From assembly GCA_038328575.1 (NCBI GenBank), contig JBBQMD010000004.1, positions 36,161 through 100,160 on the forward strand: a stretch of 64,000 nucleotides of DNA, read 5' to 3'. Origin of the DNA: JACVCS01 sp038328575 (GTDB taxonomy: Bacteria > Planctomycetota > Phycisphaerae > Phycisphaerales > UBA1924). The notes under the pieces are model-generated. The model had not been told where the DNA came from and did not search any database. It was given only the letters and a program-made list of their open reading frames with translations. Numbering within the stretch: position 1 is the first letter of the stretch; every line of letters begins with the position of its first letter. Shown here in pieces: positions 17,528-27,091 of this stretch. A program made the translations under genes and the position numbers.

Positions 17528-19429
17528 ATGAGTCGCACGAATGCAGTCGCGTGTTTGCTGGTGCTCGCTGGGATGGCCCAGTCCGCCTCGGCCCAGATCA
17601 CTTTCCAGTTGCAACGCACGGAGGAGTTCTTTGCGCTGCGTCAAGACGGCCTGCCGCAGACGCCGCCGCTGACGGGGTTTGATCCGAACCCGTTCTTTGT
17701 GAACAGCCCGGGGTCGATCGCGGCGGGCCCGACGAGCGCGACGTGGTACGTTGGCGGCATCGACATCGGCGGTACGAAGCTGAACCAGTCCTGGGACACC
17801 GCTGCCGTGCGCGTCGGCTTTGCCAACACTCAGGGCACGACGCCCACGGTGGGCGCGCGGCGAAGCTTCGCCACCATGCCTGACAGCCGGGTGCCCGCTG
17901 GCACCACGCCCATCGGCTCAGGGCGCGGCACGAATAACGTCGCCTATGACACGATCAACAACCGCGTGCTGGTGACCTCCGACCTCGGCGGCGGCTTCGG
18001 CAAGCTCGCGATCTTCGACGGCTCGCTCTCGCCCAGCCTCGGCTTGATCCCCTCGCTCTCGACCGCTGAGACGACCCGACGTGTCATGGGCGGCGGCGCG
18101 TGGGACTTCGGCCCTGATCGCGCCAACGGCAATCCCGGCCTTTCGACGCTCGTGCGTGATGCGCTGCCCCTGGTGGCGGCCCTGGACAACGGCGAAGCCG
18201 GCCCGCGCGGCGTGCAGCGCTCAACGCTGGACAACGCTGGCGAGTATGACGCCGTGAACAACCCCGGCGGTTTTTTGTACCTGTACTCGCCCGCGTCACT
18301 GACCACCAACGCGCCGAAGTTCTTCCCGAACTCTCCGGACTACGGTGCCAACGGGGAAGGTCTGGCCATCAGCACGACCAACTCCATCCATCGTGACATT
18401 GACATCGATGCGGATTCAGGCCTCATGGTGAGCCGCTCGAACAACTCGCTGATCGCGGCCGTGCGTCAGGCCGACAATCGCGTGCCCACCGCAAACATCA
18501 CGCGCATCTCGATTCCCAACGGCTTGTTCATCAACCAGGTGTGCCAGAACGTCAAGATCATGAAGGGCACGCCCCTGGGTGATCTGGTGATCCTCAACAA
18601 TCGCCCGACGACCCCCGCTGGCCCCAACACTTTCACTTCGACCCAGATCCGCCAGGTGACAGCGCCGGGTAGCGCCAACCCCTTCCCGCTCGTGACCACG
18701 ACTTGGAAGCGCCCTGATGGCTCGACCGTCGCCTCGCTGACTGACAACATTCAGCTCATGGACTACGCCTGGCTCCCGGGCGAGCAGCGTCTGCTGCTGC
18801 TGGACACTGGCGGCAACGGCACGGTGTTCGTCTTCGACCTGATCACGTCGGCCGCGGACATCACGACTCCTCCCGCGAACGTCTGCGTCGAGGCTGGCGC
18901 GAGCACCACGCTCACGGTCGCGACCAGCGGCCAGGGCGTGAACTTCCAGTGGGCCCTGAACACTGTGGACATTCTCGGCGCGACCAGCGCTTCGTACACG
19001 ATCGCTAGCGCCAGCGCGCTGAACACCGGCACATACACCGTCCGCGCGTTCAACGCGCTGAACGGCACGCCGGCGTCCGGCTCTGCGGTGGTGACGCTCG
19101 GCCCCTGCGGCGGGCCGACGTTCCCGGCGCGTTGCAACCCCGTGGACATCGCGTATGACACGGGTGATCCGCTCCCGCGTCCGGCCATCGCGGGCGCTGG
19201 CGGCACGCCGGAGATCCCCGGCGACTTCGGCGGCGTGAACAACGGTGTCACCGAGGGTGATTACAACCTCTTCTTCGCCAACTTCTTCGACGCCGGCATC
19301 GTTTGCGATATCGCTAACGACGACGGCGCGCCCTTGCCGCCCTTTGGCACCCTCACGACGAACAACGGCGTGACCGAGGCGGACTACAACCTCTTCTTCT
19401 CCATCTTCTTCGACGGCTGCTCGTTCTAA
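17528..19429 (+). CDS. secreted protein with Ig-like domain and GC-ending EF-hand-like repeats
   Basis: A 633-residue exported protein. The signal peptide is residues 1-23 (hydrophobic core ACLLVLAGMAQSASA). Residues 25-440 form a large domain of unknown function, rich in Gly and Asn with beta-propeller-like character, starting ITFQLQRTEEFFALRQDG. An Ig-like domain follows at about 450-540 (ITTPPANVCVEAGAS, VNFQWALNTVDILG, YTVRAFNALNG). The last 80 residues hold two acidic repeats, each with DIAxD followed by NNGVTEGDYNLFF, and the protein ends FFDGCSF. The same terminal module occurs in two other proteins of the window. The start is firm: GAGGAG lies 6 nt before ATG 17528. The terminal repeats resemble dockerin-like anchors of planctomycetes, so cell-surface attachment is likely. 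Confidence 0.85.
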   Translation: MSRTNAVACLLVLAGMAQSASAQITFQLQRTEEFFALRQDGLPQTPPLTGFDPNPFFVNSPGSIAAGPTSATWYVGGIDIGGTKLNQSWDTAAVRVGFANTQGTTPTVGARRSFATMPDSRVPAGTTPIGSGRGTNNVAYDTINNRVLVTSDLGGGFGKLAIFDGSLSPSLGLIPSLSTAETTRRVMGGGAWDFGPDRANGNPGLSTLVRDALPLVAALDNGEAGPRGVQRSTLDNAGEYDAVNNPGGFLYLYSPASLTTNAPKFFPNSPDYGANGEGLAISTTNSIHRDIDIDADSGLMVSRSNNSLIAAVRQADNRVPTANITRISIPNGLFINQVCQNVKIMKGTPLGDLVILNNRPTTPAGPNTFTSTQIRQVTAPGSANPFPLVTTTWKRPDGSTVASLTDNIQLMDYAWLPGEQRLLLLDTGGNGTVFVFDLITSAADITTPPANVCVEAGASTTLTVATSGQGVNFQWALNTVDILGATSASYTIASASALNTGTYTVRAFNALNGTPASGSAVVTLGPCGGPTFPARCNPVDIAYDTGDPLPRPAIAGAGGTPEIPGDFGGVNNGVTEGDYNLFFANFFDAGIVCDIANDDGAPLPPFGTLTTNNGVTEADYNLFFSIFFDGCSF

Positions 19430-19505
19430 TCAGATGGCTGAAGTGGCAGGCGCACGGCCTGCTATCGGAAGCCCGCTGGCCGACGGCACGAGCATGACAA
19501 CCATC

Positions 19506-19537
19506 AAAGCCCCGGCTCACCAGAGCCGGGGTTTTTC
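19506..19537 (+). terminator. rho-independent terminator
   Basis: CCCCGGCTC (19510-19518), loop ACCA, GAGCCGGGG (19523-19531), then TTTTTC, with AAA before the stem. It is a strong terminator for the secreted-protein gene. Confidence 0.9.
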
Positions 19538-19608
19538 GTTGAGCCTCGACGTGAAAATGGGTTGAACCCGCAGCAGGAGACGCGCAGGGCGCGCCCGGCG
19601 CGATCGGC

Positions 19609-19614
19609 TACCAT
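19609..19614 (+). promoter_or_regulatory. TANNNT -10-like element (TACCAT) before ureohydrolase
   Basis: TACCAT ends 6 nt before the ATG at 19621, with no Shine-Dalgarno sequence. Confidence 0.45.
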
Positions 19615-19620
19615 GGACCC

Positions 19621-20703
19621 ATGGCTTTCACGTTCGACCCAGACGCGGCGGCAACGGCGGACGCAGGGATCTTCGGCCTCCCCGACACGCGCGATGACGC
19701 GCACGTCGTGCTGTTCCCGGTCCCCTTTGACGCGACGACTTCGTATGGCGGCGGCTGCGGGTGCGGGCCCGACGCGATCCTGCGCGCTTCGGTGCAGGTG
19801 GACCTCTACGACGTGCAGTTCGGGCGCATCTATGCCCAGGGCATTCACATGCTGCCGAGCCCGGCGCGGGTGGGCAAGTCCAGCAAGGCGGCGCGAAGGC
19901 TGGCGATGCCGATCATCGCCAAGTGTGGCGCGGACAAGGGCGACAAAAAGAGTGTCGCGGAGATCAACCGCGCTGGTGAGCTGGTGAACGAGTACGCGTA
20001 CCAGACAGCGTGGTCGATCCTGGCGCAAGGAAAGGTGCCGGGGCTGGTCGGGGGCGATCACTCGACTCCACTGGGGGCGATCCGCGCGTGCGCCGAGTAC
20101 GTGCAGCGCTTGCAGGCGGCGGATCGCAAGATGCACCCGCGCGACCGGGGGCTGGGCATCCTGCACATCGACGCGCACATGGACCTGCGCCCCGCGTTCG
20201 AGGGCTTCAAGTACTCGCACGCGTCGATCATGTACAACGTGCTGAGCGAGATTAGCGAGGTGAGCAAGCTGGTGCAGATCGGCATCCGCGACTTCGGCGA
20301 GGCGGAGTTTGACTTTGCCAAGGCCCAGGACCGGCGCGTCAGCACGCACTTTGACCTGGACTGGTCCACGCGTCAGAGCGACGGCGAGAGCTTCAGTGCG
20401 CTGGCGCAGAAGGCGGTGCGGGAGCTGCCGCAGTGTGTGTACATCAGCTTTGACATCGACGGGCTGGACCCGAGCCTGTGCCCGCACACGGGCACGCCGG
20501 TGCCGGGCGGGCTGAGTTTTAATCAGTCGGCGGTGCTGCTCAAGACGCTGGTGGACGCGGGCAAGAAGGTCGTGGGCTTTGACCTGGTCGAGGTGTGCCC
20601 GGGGGCCAGCAGTAGCGCGCCAGAGTGGGATGCGAACGTCGGGGCGCGTGTGCTCTACAAGCTGTGCGGAGCCGCGATGGACCCGGCGACACAGGGGGTT
20701 TAG
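19621..20703 (+). CDS. ureohydrolase family protein (agmatinase/arginase-like)
   Basis: A 360-residue binuclear manganese hydrolase that releases urea or formamide from guanidino or formimino compounds. The three metal signatures are present: VGGDHSTPLGAIRA, LHIDAHMDLRPAFEG with ensuing SHASIMYN, and YISFDIDGLDPSLCP. Near the N-terminus FPVPFDATTSYGGGCGCGP is the usual entry strand. The presence of PHTGTPVPGGLSF favours agmatinase-like over formiminoglutamase-like enzymes, but substrate assignment is uncertain. An insertion near residues 80-110 (PARVGKSSKAARRLAMP) lengthens the protein against the usual 300-320. It is flanked by a terminator upstream and a convergent gene downstream, so it is likely monocistronic; a TACCAT box 6 nt before the ATG fits a leaderless mRNA. 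Confidence 0.88.
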   Translation: MAFTFDPDAAATADAGIFGLPDTRDDAHVVLFPVPFDATTSYGGGCGCGPDAILRASVQVDLYDVQFGRIYAQGIHMLPSPARVGKSSKAARRLAMPIIAKCGADKGDKKSVAEINRAGELVNEYAYQTAWSILAQGKVPGLVGGDHSTPLGAIRACAEYVQRLQAADRKMHPRDRGLGILHIDAHMDLRPAFEGFKYSHASIMYNVLSEISEVSKLVQIGIRDFGEAEFDFAKAQDRRVSTHFDLDWSTRQSDGESFSALAQKAVRELPQCVYISFDIDGLDPSLCPHTGTPVPGGLSFNQSAVLLKTLVDAGKKVVGFDLVEVCPGASSSAPEWDANVGARVLYKLCGAAMDPATQGV

Positions 20704-20768
20704 ACCAAACCAGACGCCCCGCGGGCTGGTGCTTGAGCATCAAGCGGGCCAGCCGTCGGCGAGTGGGC

Positions 20769-22127
20769 TTACTTCGACGGCCGGTTCGGCTGGCGAGGGT
20801 TCTCGCTGGACCTGCGGGGCCGGGAAGCGAGGAGGAAGGTCACCGTTTGGTCTGCATGCAGGATGTTCGGCGTGGTGATCCAGCCCCAGAGGCAGGGTGA
20901 GCCGTGGGCGATGACGCTGGTGGGAGGGTGATATTGGAAGGCAAGGGGGATGAACGTTGAGAGCTCGGTATGGGTGCCGAAGAAACGCCACTCCTGATCA
21001 ATCTTGGGCGCGCGAGAGCTGGACTTGCGGAGGCGGGCGGGGTCAACGGGGATCCAGATTTCTTTCTTGGTGCCGGGGTCGATGAGGCAGAACTCGACGA
21101 TGCTGTAGAGGCGGCGCTGGCCGCCGGTGCCGCTACTGCGACGCCCGATGCCCTCGTCGGCAACGTCCAGGCCGATGACGGTGCGAGCTGGAAGTCCGGC
21201 GGCGCGATACGCGGCGACAAGCACGCAGCACATGTCGTGCTGGCTGCCCTTGCCGTCTTTGAGCGCTTGCAGCGCGCCCTTCAGATTAAACCCGCGGAAT
21301 CCGCCGCTGGTGTTGAACGAGAGGCCGTCGCCGGTGGGCTGGAACGAATCGACCACGCGCCCCAAAAGGATCTTGGCGACGCGCACGGGCGGGAGTGTCT
21401 TGGGGTCCTGGTCATCGAGCCACTCTTTGACCTGGCGGGTGAACTCGAGGTTGCTGGCGGTCTTCTCCTGCTCAGCGATGACATAGTCCACGAACATCTG
21501 CGGCTTGAACGAGCTGGCGGCGGCCTCGGGCCAGGCGGTCGTCGGCCAGGGGATCTGCATCGCGAGCGCTTCGTCCATGCGAGTGGAGGCGGAGCCAATG
21601 CCCATCTCGACGCGGATGCGGACCGAGCTGGCGTCCTTCTGGCGGGCTTCCCAACGTGCAAAGCGGGCGCCGCCGGGATACCCGGTGATGAACGTCGGCT
21701 GGCCGTCGATCTCGGCACCGTCGAACCGCACGTGGCTCTTGAAGTTCTCCGGGAACGTGCGTGACATCGATGTCGATTCCAGGACGGGGAACACGATCAC
21801 GGCGGTGTCAAACTTCAGCGGCGCGTTGGCCGGCATGTTGTTGTTGTCGTAGCGCTCGGCGGTGTTGAGCGCGACTTCGACAGTCGCGAGCCATTCCTGA
21901 TCCCGACCCTTTTCCAGCACCTTGTCGGCCCAGGGCTGGCCCGGCGCAATCGTCGAAGGGTCGGTGACCTCGGGCCGGCGCGGCGGCGGTGGGTTGCCCT
22001 TGCGATTGGGGAGAAGCTCAGGGCGGAAACCGCCGGGGATGTTGCCGGGATTGATCTGGCCCGGCGATGACGCCGCGAGGCCCAGGACGGTGAGGAGCGC
22101 CAGTGCGGTGCGAAGCGAGGGTGTCAT
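20769..22127 (-). CDS. secreted transglutaminase-fold protein lacking catalytic Cys and His
   Basis: A 452-residue exported protein with a signal peptide at residues 1-24 (LRTALALLTVLGLAASSPG). After a Pro-rich segment comes a beta-rich region (about 80-200), then a transglutaminase-like domain (about 210-370). Its core aligns without gaps to the intact domain in the gene at 33449-35764, and shows that the catalytic Cys position is Gln296 (GSQHDMCC in place of GHCEYFAS). The catalytic His position in the HAWVE motif is Tyr341 (YSIVEF). The Asp remains (VDP, residue 362). It is therefore probably a non-catalytic structural or binding domain, unless CysCys299-300 serve another role. It converges on the ureohydrolase gene. 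ATG 22127 has GGAG 8 nt upstream. Confidence 0.8.
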   Translation of the reverse strand: MTPSLRTALALLTVLGLAASSPGQINPGNIPGGFRPELLPNRKGNPPPPRRPEVTDPSTIAPGQPWADKVLEKGRDQEWLATVEVALNTAERYDNNNMPANAPLKFDTAVIVFPVLESTSMSRTFPENFKSHVRFDGAEIDGQPTFITGYPGGARFARWEARQKDASSVRIRVEMGIGSASTRMDEALAMQIPWPTTAWPEAAASSFKPQMFVDYVIAEQEKTASNLEFTRQVKEWLDDQDPKTLPPVRVAKILLGRVVDSFQPTGDGLSFNTSGGFRGFNLKGALQALKDGKGSQHDMCCVLVAAYRAAGLPARTVIGLDVADEGIGRRSSGTGGQRRLYSIVEFCLIDPGTKKEIWIPVDPARLRKSSSRAPKIDQEWRFFGTHTELSTFIPLAFQYHPPTSVIAHGSPCLWGWITTPNILHADQTVTFLLASRPRRSSENPRQPNRPSK

Positions 22128-22342
22128 GTGGAAGGCTCCGGGACGGCGAGAAGTAAGAGCTCTGGTGGCGGAGATCGATGCGAGACAAAGGGTCGTGAAA
22201 TGCGACTCATTCGTTCGCAGTGTGAAACGACCGAACGCGCGGCCGTCTCTGGATACGTTCCCGATGCGCCGTGGACGCAGAAAAGGCGTAAAGCTAGAGC
22301 GGTAACGGGGATTCGGCGCTAGCGCGGGAGTTGGCGGTCGAT

Positions 22343-23167
22343 CTAGGTGTTTGCAGGGGAGACTCGGAGGCCGAGTTCTTCGGGCGCGGGGAGGTCTTTG
22401 AGGCTGGCCAGGCCGAAGGCTTCGAGGAAGCCGCGGGTGGTGGAATAGAGGATGGGGCGGCCAAGTTCTTCAGAGCGACCGGCGATGGTGATGAGGCGGC
22501 GGTCAAGGAGGGAGCGGAGGACTTCGCCGCAGGCGACGCCGCGGATGGCTTCGAGCTGGGCGCGTGTCATGGGCTGGCGGTAGGCGATGATGGCGAGGGT
22601 CTCGATGGCGGGGCGGCTGAGCTTGTTGCTGAGAGCCAGGCCCTGGAGCGCGACGATGGGACCACGAAACTGCGGGAGCGTCATAAGCCGATAGCCGCCG
22701 CTGAGGGCTTCGATGCGGAAGGAGCGGCCGGTGCGCTCGTAGTCGGCGTTGAGCGAGGCGATGGCTGCTGCGATCAACTCGATGGGGGAAACGGCTGAGA
22801 CCTTGGGCTTGCGTGTGCGTTTGCGGGTGGGCGGCGCATCAAGGTGTGCTTCGGCGGGCGAAGCGTCGTCGGTGGGCAGCGTCGCCGGTGGCGACGGGGT
22901 CAGACAGTTGTCAGCCTCCGGCGGGGCGAGGCCCAGGGCGACGCTCAAGCGTTGTGGGCTCACTGCTCGCGCGCTGGTGATGAGCAGTGCTTCGACCATC
23001 GGCGCGAGCTCTGCGATGCGCTGCGGCGTGAGACCGGGCGGGCCATCGTCCGGCGCCATCGGCGTCGCGATCGCGAGGTCGGCTGGGGGATTGATCCAGG
23101 CCGCGGCCGAGGGCTCGGCGACGTGAGGTGTTGATGCGGAATCCAATGCGGGCGTGAACTCGGTCAT
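22343..23167 (-). CDS. scpB: segregation and condensation protein B
   Basis: ScpB binds ScpA and the SMC ATPase to form the chromosome-condensing complex. The 274-residue protein has two winged-helix domains. The first (about 55-165) contains PMVEALLITSARAVSPQRLS but is interrupted by a low-complexity Pro/Lys insertion. The second (about 185-265) carries the hallmark LSRPAIETLAIIAYRQPMTRAQLEAIRG and GRPILYSTTRGFLEAFGLASL segments. Family members are usually 180-220 residues; the extra length is a disordered N-terminus and the internal insertion. ATG 23167 is chosen because the upstream alternative at 23236 only adds low-complexity sequence. scpA is not in the window. The 215-bp gap to the transglutaminase-like gene holds nothing recognisable. 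Confidence 0.92.
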   Translation of the reverse strand: MTEFTPALDSASTPHVAEPSAAAWINPPADLAIATPMAPDDGPPGLTPQRIAELAPMVEALLITSARAVSPQRLSVALGLAPPEADNCLTPSPPATLPTDDASPAEAHLDAPPTRKRTRKPKVSAVSPIELIAAAIASLNADYERTGRSFRIEALSGGYRLMTLPQFRGPIVALQGLALSNKLSRPAIETLAIIAYRQPMTRAQLEAIRGVACGEVLRSLLDRRLITIAGRSEELGRPILYSTTRGFLEAFGLASLKDLPAPEELGLRVSPANT

Positions 23168-23455
23168 GACCGTCTTTCTGTGCGGCGGGAGGCAGGCGGG
23201 GCGGAGGCGGGCGGTGGACGGGGGCATGTTTGACAAGCGAGACTTGGCGTGCGTGAAGTCGCATCATACCGGCGATTGGCCGCTGGGCGTTGTTCACAAC
23301 GGCTCTGGCTTTGCGGCCTCGCCGAACTGGGCCAGCACGCGTGTCCGGCCTCTCCACGGCCCACCTTCGGGCGAAAAAAAAACTCAAAGCAGCGCGAACG
23401 AAGTGTGAGGCGTGGTCGCTTCATGGGTGCGTTCTTCCTTCAAAGGAGCACTCGT

Positions 23456-25750
23456 ATGACTCGTCAACGTTTCGCGAATCGAGCGTCCACGACTGTCGGT
23501 GTCAGTGCGATGGTGGTTGTTGCCGGGCTCACCGGCAGCGCGGTCTCGCAGGTGCCGATCACTTCTTCAACGACGACGACGTCGGTCACGACAATGACCG
23601 ATGGGCCGGTCATCTTGACGCCGCAGATTCCGATGCGACGCCGGATTGCCATGCCCGATCCGGGCGTTCAGGTCACCGGGGTCGCGGCTGACGTCTCGAT
23701 TGTCGATCAGGCGTCGACAACCAGCCTCGAGATCACGCTGACGAATCCGGGGCCGCGCCCGCAGGAGGCGCAGATCGTCTTGCCCGTGCCGATCGGTGCC
23801 AGCGTCCGCTCGTTTCAATACGACGGCACGGGGCCCGAGCCGACGGCGACGCTGATCGCGCGCGACGAAGCGCGCCGGTACTACGAGTCGATCGTGAGCG
23901 CTTCCAAAGACCCCGGGCTGCTCGAGTTCGTGGGCTTGGCAGCCATCAAGTCGAGCGTCTTTCCGGTGCCAGCGGGCGCGACGCAGAAGGTGCGGATCGT
24001 CTACGAACAGGTGCTTCCGGCGGTGGACGGGCGTGTGGATTATGTGCTGCCACGAAGCGACGGGCTGGCGGCGGCGCAGACCCCTTGGACGGTGAAATAC
24101 GAGATCAAGTCCAGCAGCGAGATCAGCGCGGTCTTCTCGCCGACGCACGCGATGCAGACTGAGCGTCGGCCCGACGGCAAGTCGTGGAAGGGCGCGATTG
24201 ATGGCGGGTCGCTGAGTCAGCCGGGCGCGGTGTCGATCGCGTTCACGACTCCACGACGGAGCGGGGAGGCGACTGCGAGCGTCGTGGCGTATCCGGACGC
24301 GCGCGTGAACGCGGGCAAGGGCGGGTACTTCATGATGGTTGTGGGGCTGCCGCGAACGCCGGAGGCCAGCGCGCCGATGAAGCGCGAGGTCACGATGGTG
24401 ATTGATCGCTCTGGCTCGATGCGCGGCGAGAAGATCGAGCAGGCCCGCAAGGCGGCGCTGCAAGTGCTCCAAGGGCTGAACCCCGGCGAGATGTTCAACA
24501 TCATTGACTACAGCGACTCGATCGCGAGCTTCGAGCCGGCGCCGGTGGAAAAGACCAAGGAGTCCAGCGAGCGGGCCCGCCAGTACATCATGGCGATCAA
24601 CGCCAACGGCGGGACAAACCTCAACGACGCGCTGCTGGAGGCGCTGCGGACAAAGCCCGCCGCGGGTGCGCTCCCGCTGGTGTTGTTCATGACCGACGGG
24701 CTGGCGACGGTCGGCGAGAAGTCCGAGGTGAAGATTCGCGAGAATGCAAAGGCGGCCAACAGCGCCGGACGACGGGTCTACACCTTCGGCGTGGGCTTCG
24801 ACGTCAACAGCCCGCTGCTCAGCGGCCTGGCAACCACCACGCGCGGCAGCGCGACCTTTGTCATGCCCAACGAAGATGTCGAGGCCAAGGTCTCGAAGGT
24901 GTTTACGAAGTTGAATGGGCCGATGCTCGCAAGCCCGACGCTCACCGGGCCGATGCGTGAGATGATGCCGTCAACGCTGGCGGACGTGTTCGAGGGTGAG
25001 CAGATGATCATCGTCGGTCAGTATCTTGAAGCGGGTCCGATGAAGATCACGCTGAGCGGGCGCGGGCCTCAGGGGGACCGGGCGTTTGAGTTCAGTGTCA
25101 GCACAGCGGACGCTTCGGCGCGCAATGGCTATGTCGGGCGTCTGTGGGCTCAGCGCAAGATCGCATCATTGCTGGACTCGATCCGCCAGTCGATGGCGGA
25201 GAAGCCGAACATCGACCCGAAGAACGACCCGGCAACCAAGGAGCTGGTTGACGAGGTGGTGCGACTGAGCACGCAGTTCGGCGTGCTCACCGAGTACACC
25301 GCGTTCCTGGCGCTGGAAAAGGATCAGAAGTTCGCCGGCGACATGTTGAGTCGTTCGACGCGAGACTTTGCGGTCAACGTCAACACGCGGATGAGCGTGC
25401 GCTCGGGTGCCGGCGGTGTGAGCCAGGAACTGAACGCCGCGCCGGCGGCAGTCGCGCCGGTGGACGCCAAGCGCCAGGTGTACTACGACCGGTCGATGGT
25501 TCGCCAGGAGATCAGCAACGTGCAGTCGGTGAACGATCGCGCATTCGTGTTCCGCAACGCGCGCTGGATCGACATGCGCATGCTGGATCAGGAGTCGTTG
25601 CCGCCGCAGATCACGGTGACAGTGGGCACGCCGGAGTACTTCAAGGTGGTGGAGCAACTGCGGGCGAGCAACCTCGCGGGCGCGCTGAGCCTTGAGGGGG
25701 AGATCTACGTGACGCTGGAGAATCAGCGCGTGTTGATCCGGCAGCAGTGA
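23456..25750 (+). CDS. exported VIT and von Willebrand A domain protein
   Basis: A 764-residue exported protein; signal peptide residues 1-30 (VGVSAMVVVAGLTGSAVSQ). A Thr/Ser-rich spacer precedes a vault/inter-alpha-trypsin (VIT) domain at about 65-190, which includes NPGPRPQEAQIVLPVP, ARDEARRYYESIVSAS and FPVPAGATQKVRIVYEQ. A von Willebrand A domain follows at about 295-480 with an intact metal site: DRSGSMRG (MIDAS DxSxS), a Thr in NGGTNLNDALLEAL and the Asp in FMTDGLATVGE. The C-terminal region is of unknown fold. VIT-VWA proteins bind other proteins through a divalent cation at the surface or in the periplasm. AAAGGAG lies 7 nt before ATG 23456. It is divergent from scpB. Confidence 0.9.
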   Translation: MTRQRFANRASTTVGVSAMVVVAGLTGSAVSQVPITSSTTTTSVTTMTDGPVILTPQIPMRRRIAMPDPGVQVTGVAADVSIVDQASTTSLEITLTNPGPRPQEAQIVLPVPIGASVRSFQYDGTGPEPTATLIARDEARRYYESIVSASKDPGLLEFVGLAAIKSSVFPVPAGATQKVRIVYEQVLPAVDGRVDYVLPRSDGLAAAQTPWTVKYEIKSSSEISAVFSPTHAMQTERRPDGKSWKGAIDGGSLSQPGAVSIAFTTPRRSGEATASVVAYPDARVNAGKGGYFMMVVGLPRTPEASAPMKREVTMVIDRSGSMRGEKIEQARKAALQVLQGLNPGEMFNIIDYSDSIASFEPAPVEKTKESSERARQYIMAINANGGTNLNDALLEALRTKPAAGALPLVLFMTDGLATVGEKSEVKIRENAKAANSAGRRVYTFGVGFDVNSPLLSGLATTTRGSATFVMPNEDVEAKVSKVFTKLNGPMLASPTLTGPMREMMPSTLADVFEGEQMIIVGQYLEAGPMKITLSGRGPQGDRAFEFSVSTADASARNGYVGRLWAQRKIASLLDSIRQSMAEKPNIDPKNDPATKELVDEVVRLSTQFGVLTEYTAFLALEKDQKFAGDMLSRSTRDFAVNVNTRMSVRSGAGGVSQELNAAPAAVAPVDAKRQVYYDRSMVRQEISNVQSVNDRAFVFRNARWIDMRMLDQESLPPQITVTVGTPEYFKVVEQLRASNLAGALSLEGEIYVTLENQRVLIRQQ

Positions 25751-25806
25751 TGCATCAGGCGACCGAGCGGCGATACGAGTGGCTGTCACGACTGAGCACA
25801 AAGCAC

Positions 25807-25842
25807 GCGGCCCGCCGGAATCGTCCGGCGGGCCGCGGTGTT
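25807..25842. terminator. strong hairpin between convergent genes
   Basis: GCGGCCCGCCGG (25807-25818), loop AATCGT, CCGGCGGGCCGC (25825-25836), a perfect 12-bp stem followed by a T-rich stretch on the plus strand. It can end the VIT-VWA transcript and perhaps also the convergent cyclophilin transcript. Confidence 0.75.
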
Positions 25843-25888
25843 GTTTGAGTTGAGTCAGATGGCAGAGACGAGAGGCTCAGTGCCCCGT

Positions 25889-27091
25889 TCAGCAACCGTC
25901 GAAGAAGAACCGGAAGAAGCAGTTGTAATCGCCCTCGGTGACGCCATTGTTGGGGACGCCGATGATGCTGTTGGGAATAGGGTTGCCCTGATCGTCGGCG
26001 ACATCGCAGAATGACAGGGCATCAAAGAAGCCGACGAAGAAGGCGTTGTAATCGCCTTCGGTGATGCCGTTGTTGACGCTGCCAGAGGGCAGGGGCGTGC
26101 CCTGGTCGTCGGCGATGTCGATCGACAAGCAGCGGACGTGGGCGACGAGCGTGTCGGTGACGGACGTGGTGTCGGCGGAAGTGGCGGTGACCGTGATGAA
26201 CGCGGAGCCGGAGGCGTTGGGGGCGTACGTCAGCCGCAGTGAGTCGTTCACGATGCTGGGCGTGACCAGGGCGGTGTTGCTGGAGGTCGCAGTGAACACG
26301 ATGCCCTTGGACACGGGCGACGGGACGGGCGCGACGGTGGTGATGTTCACGAAGTCGGTGGGGCGGACGGTGTTGCCTCCGGTGTATCCGGGCAGCGGGC
26401 AGTCGTCGAGGGCGGAGTTGCCGAAGAACGTCGTGAGGTTGAACGTGTTGAAGGCGATGATGGTGTCCAGCACGGTCATGCCGCTGCCGATGACTCGACC
26501 GAAGACGGAGAAGCCGCCGTTCTGGGTGTCGAGCAGCGCGAAGCCGGGGGTCACCCCGTTGTCGTTGTTCATGTTGAAGAACCACTCGCTGGTGGCTGAG
26601 TTCGGGTTGCCGCCAACCTTGGCCATGGCGATGGTGCCGCGACGGTTGCTGATCCCCGGCTCGTTCTGGATGGGGGGGAAGGTCTGCACCGTGCCCGGGG
26701 GAACGTTGTTGCCGGTCGGCGTGGTGAAGCCGCCGCCCTGCAGGACGAACGGGATGAACGGGTTGGCGGAGTAGACCGCGGAGCGATGGATGATGACGTT
26801 GTTAAAGCGCCCGGCGTTCATATACGCCTTGAAGTTGTTGGTCGTGATGGGCTTGGAGACGTCAAACAGCGCGACGTCAACTGTGCCGAAAGTGGCGATC
26901 GTGAGACGCACGACCGACACGTTGGCGTCGTTGAAGCGGGTGCCCAGCGGGATGTTGGAGGGGACCGCGTTCTTGACGACCACCAGATCTGGCAGCGGCG
27001 CCGTGATCGTCGGGGCGGCGGTGGCGGTGCCGGCGCAGAACGTCAGCGTGATGAGGGCGAGCGAAGAGACGGTCTGCAGGGTGCGGCTCAT
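25889..27091 (-). CDS. secreted cyclophilin-type peptidyl-prolyl isomerase with GC-ending repeats
   Basis: A 400-residue exported protein; signal peptide residues 1-26 (LALITLTFCAGTATAAP). The cyclophilin domain spans about residues 50-260: FGTVDVALFDVSKPIT, NNVIIHRS, VLQGGGF, RGTIAMAKVGGNPNSATSEW and FSVFGRVIGSGMTVLD. This enzyme class isomerises X-Pro bonds during folding. A short beta domain follows, then two acidic repeats, each with NNGxTEGDYNxFF, ending FFDGC at the C-terminus. A folding enzyme carrying the same terminal module as other exported proteins suggests a common location at the cell surface. ATG 27091 has GGAG 5 nt upstream; a longer frame to 27133 lacks one. Confidence 0.9.
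   Translation of the reverse strand: MSRTLQTVSSLALITLTFCAGTATAAPTITAPLPDLVVVKNAVPSNIPLGTRFNDANVSVVRLTIATFGTVDVALFDVSKPITTNNFKAYMNAGRFNNVIIHRSAVYSANPFIPFVLQGGGFTTPTGNNVPPGTVQTFPPIQNEPGISNRRGTIAMAKVGGNPNSATSEWFFNMNNDNGVTPGFALLDTQNGGFSVFGRVIGSGMTVLDTIIAFNTFNLTTFFGNSALDDCPLPGYTGGNTVRPTDFVNITTVAPVPSPVSKGIVFTATSSNTALVTPSIVNDSLRLTYAPNASGSAFITVTATSADTTSVTDTLVAHVRCLSIDIADDQGTPLPSGSVNNGITEGDYNAFFVGFFDALSFCDVADDQGNPIPNSIIGVPNNGVTEGDYNCFFRFFFDGC

Noticed and set aside
23221..23260. TTGACA at 23230 as promoter of the VIT-VWA gene
   Set aside because: No acceptable -10 box lies 16-18 nt downstream.
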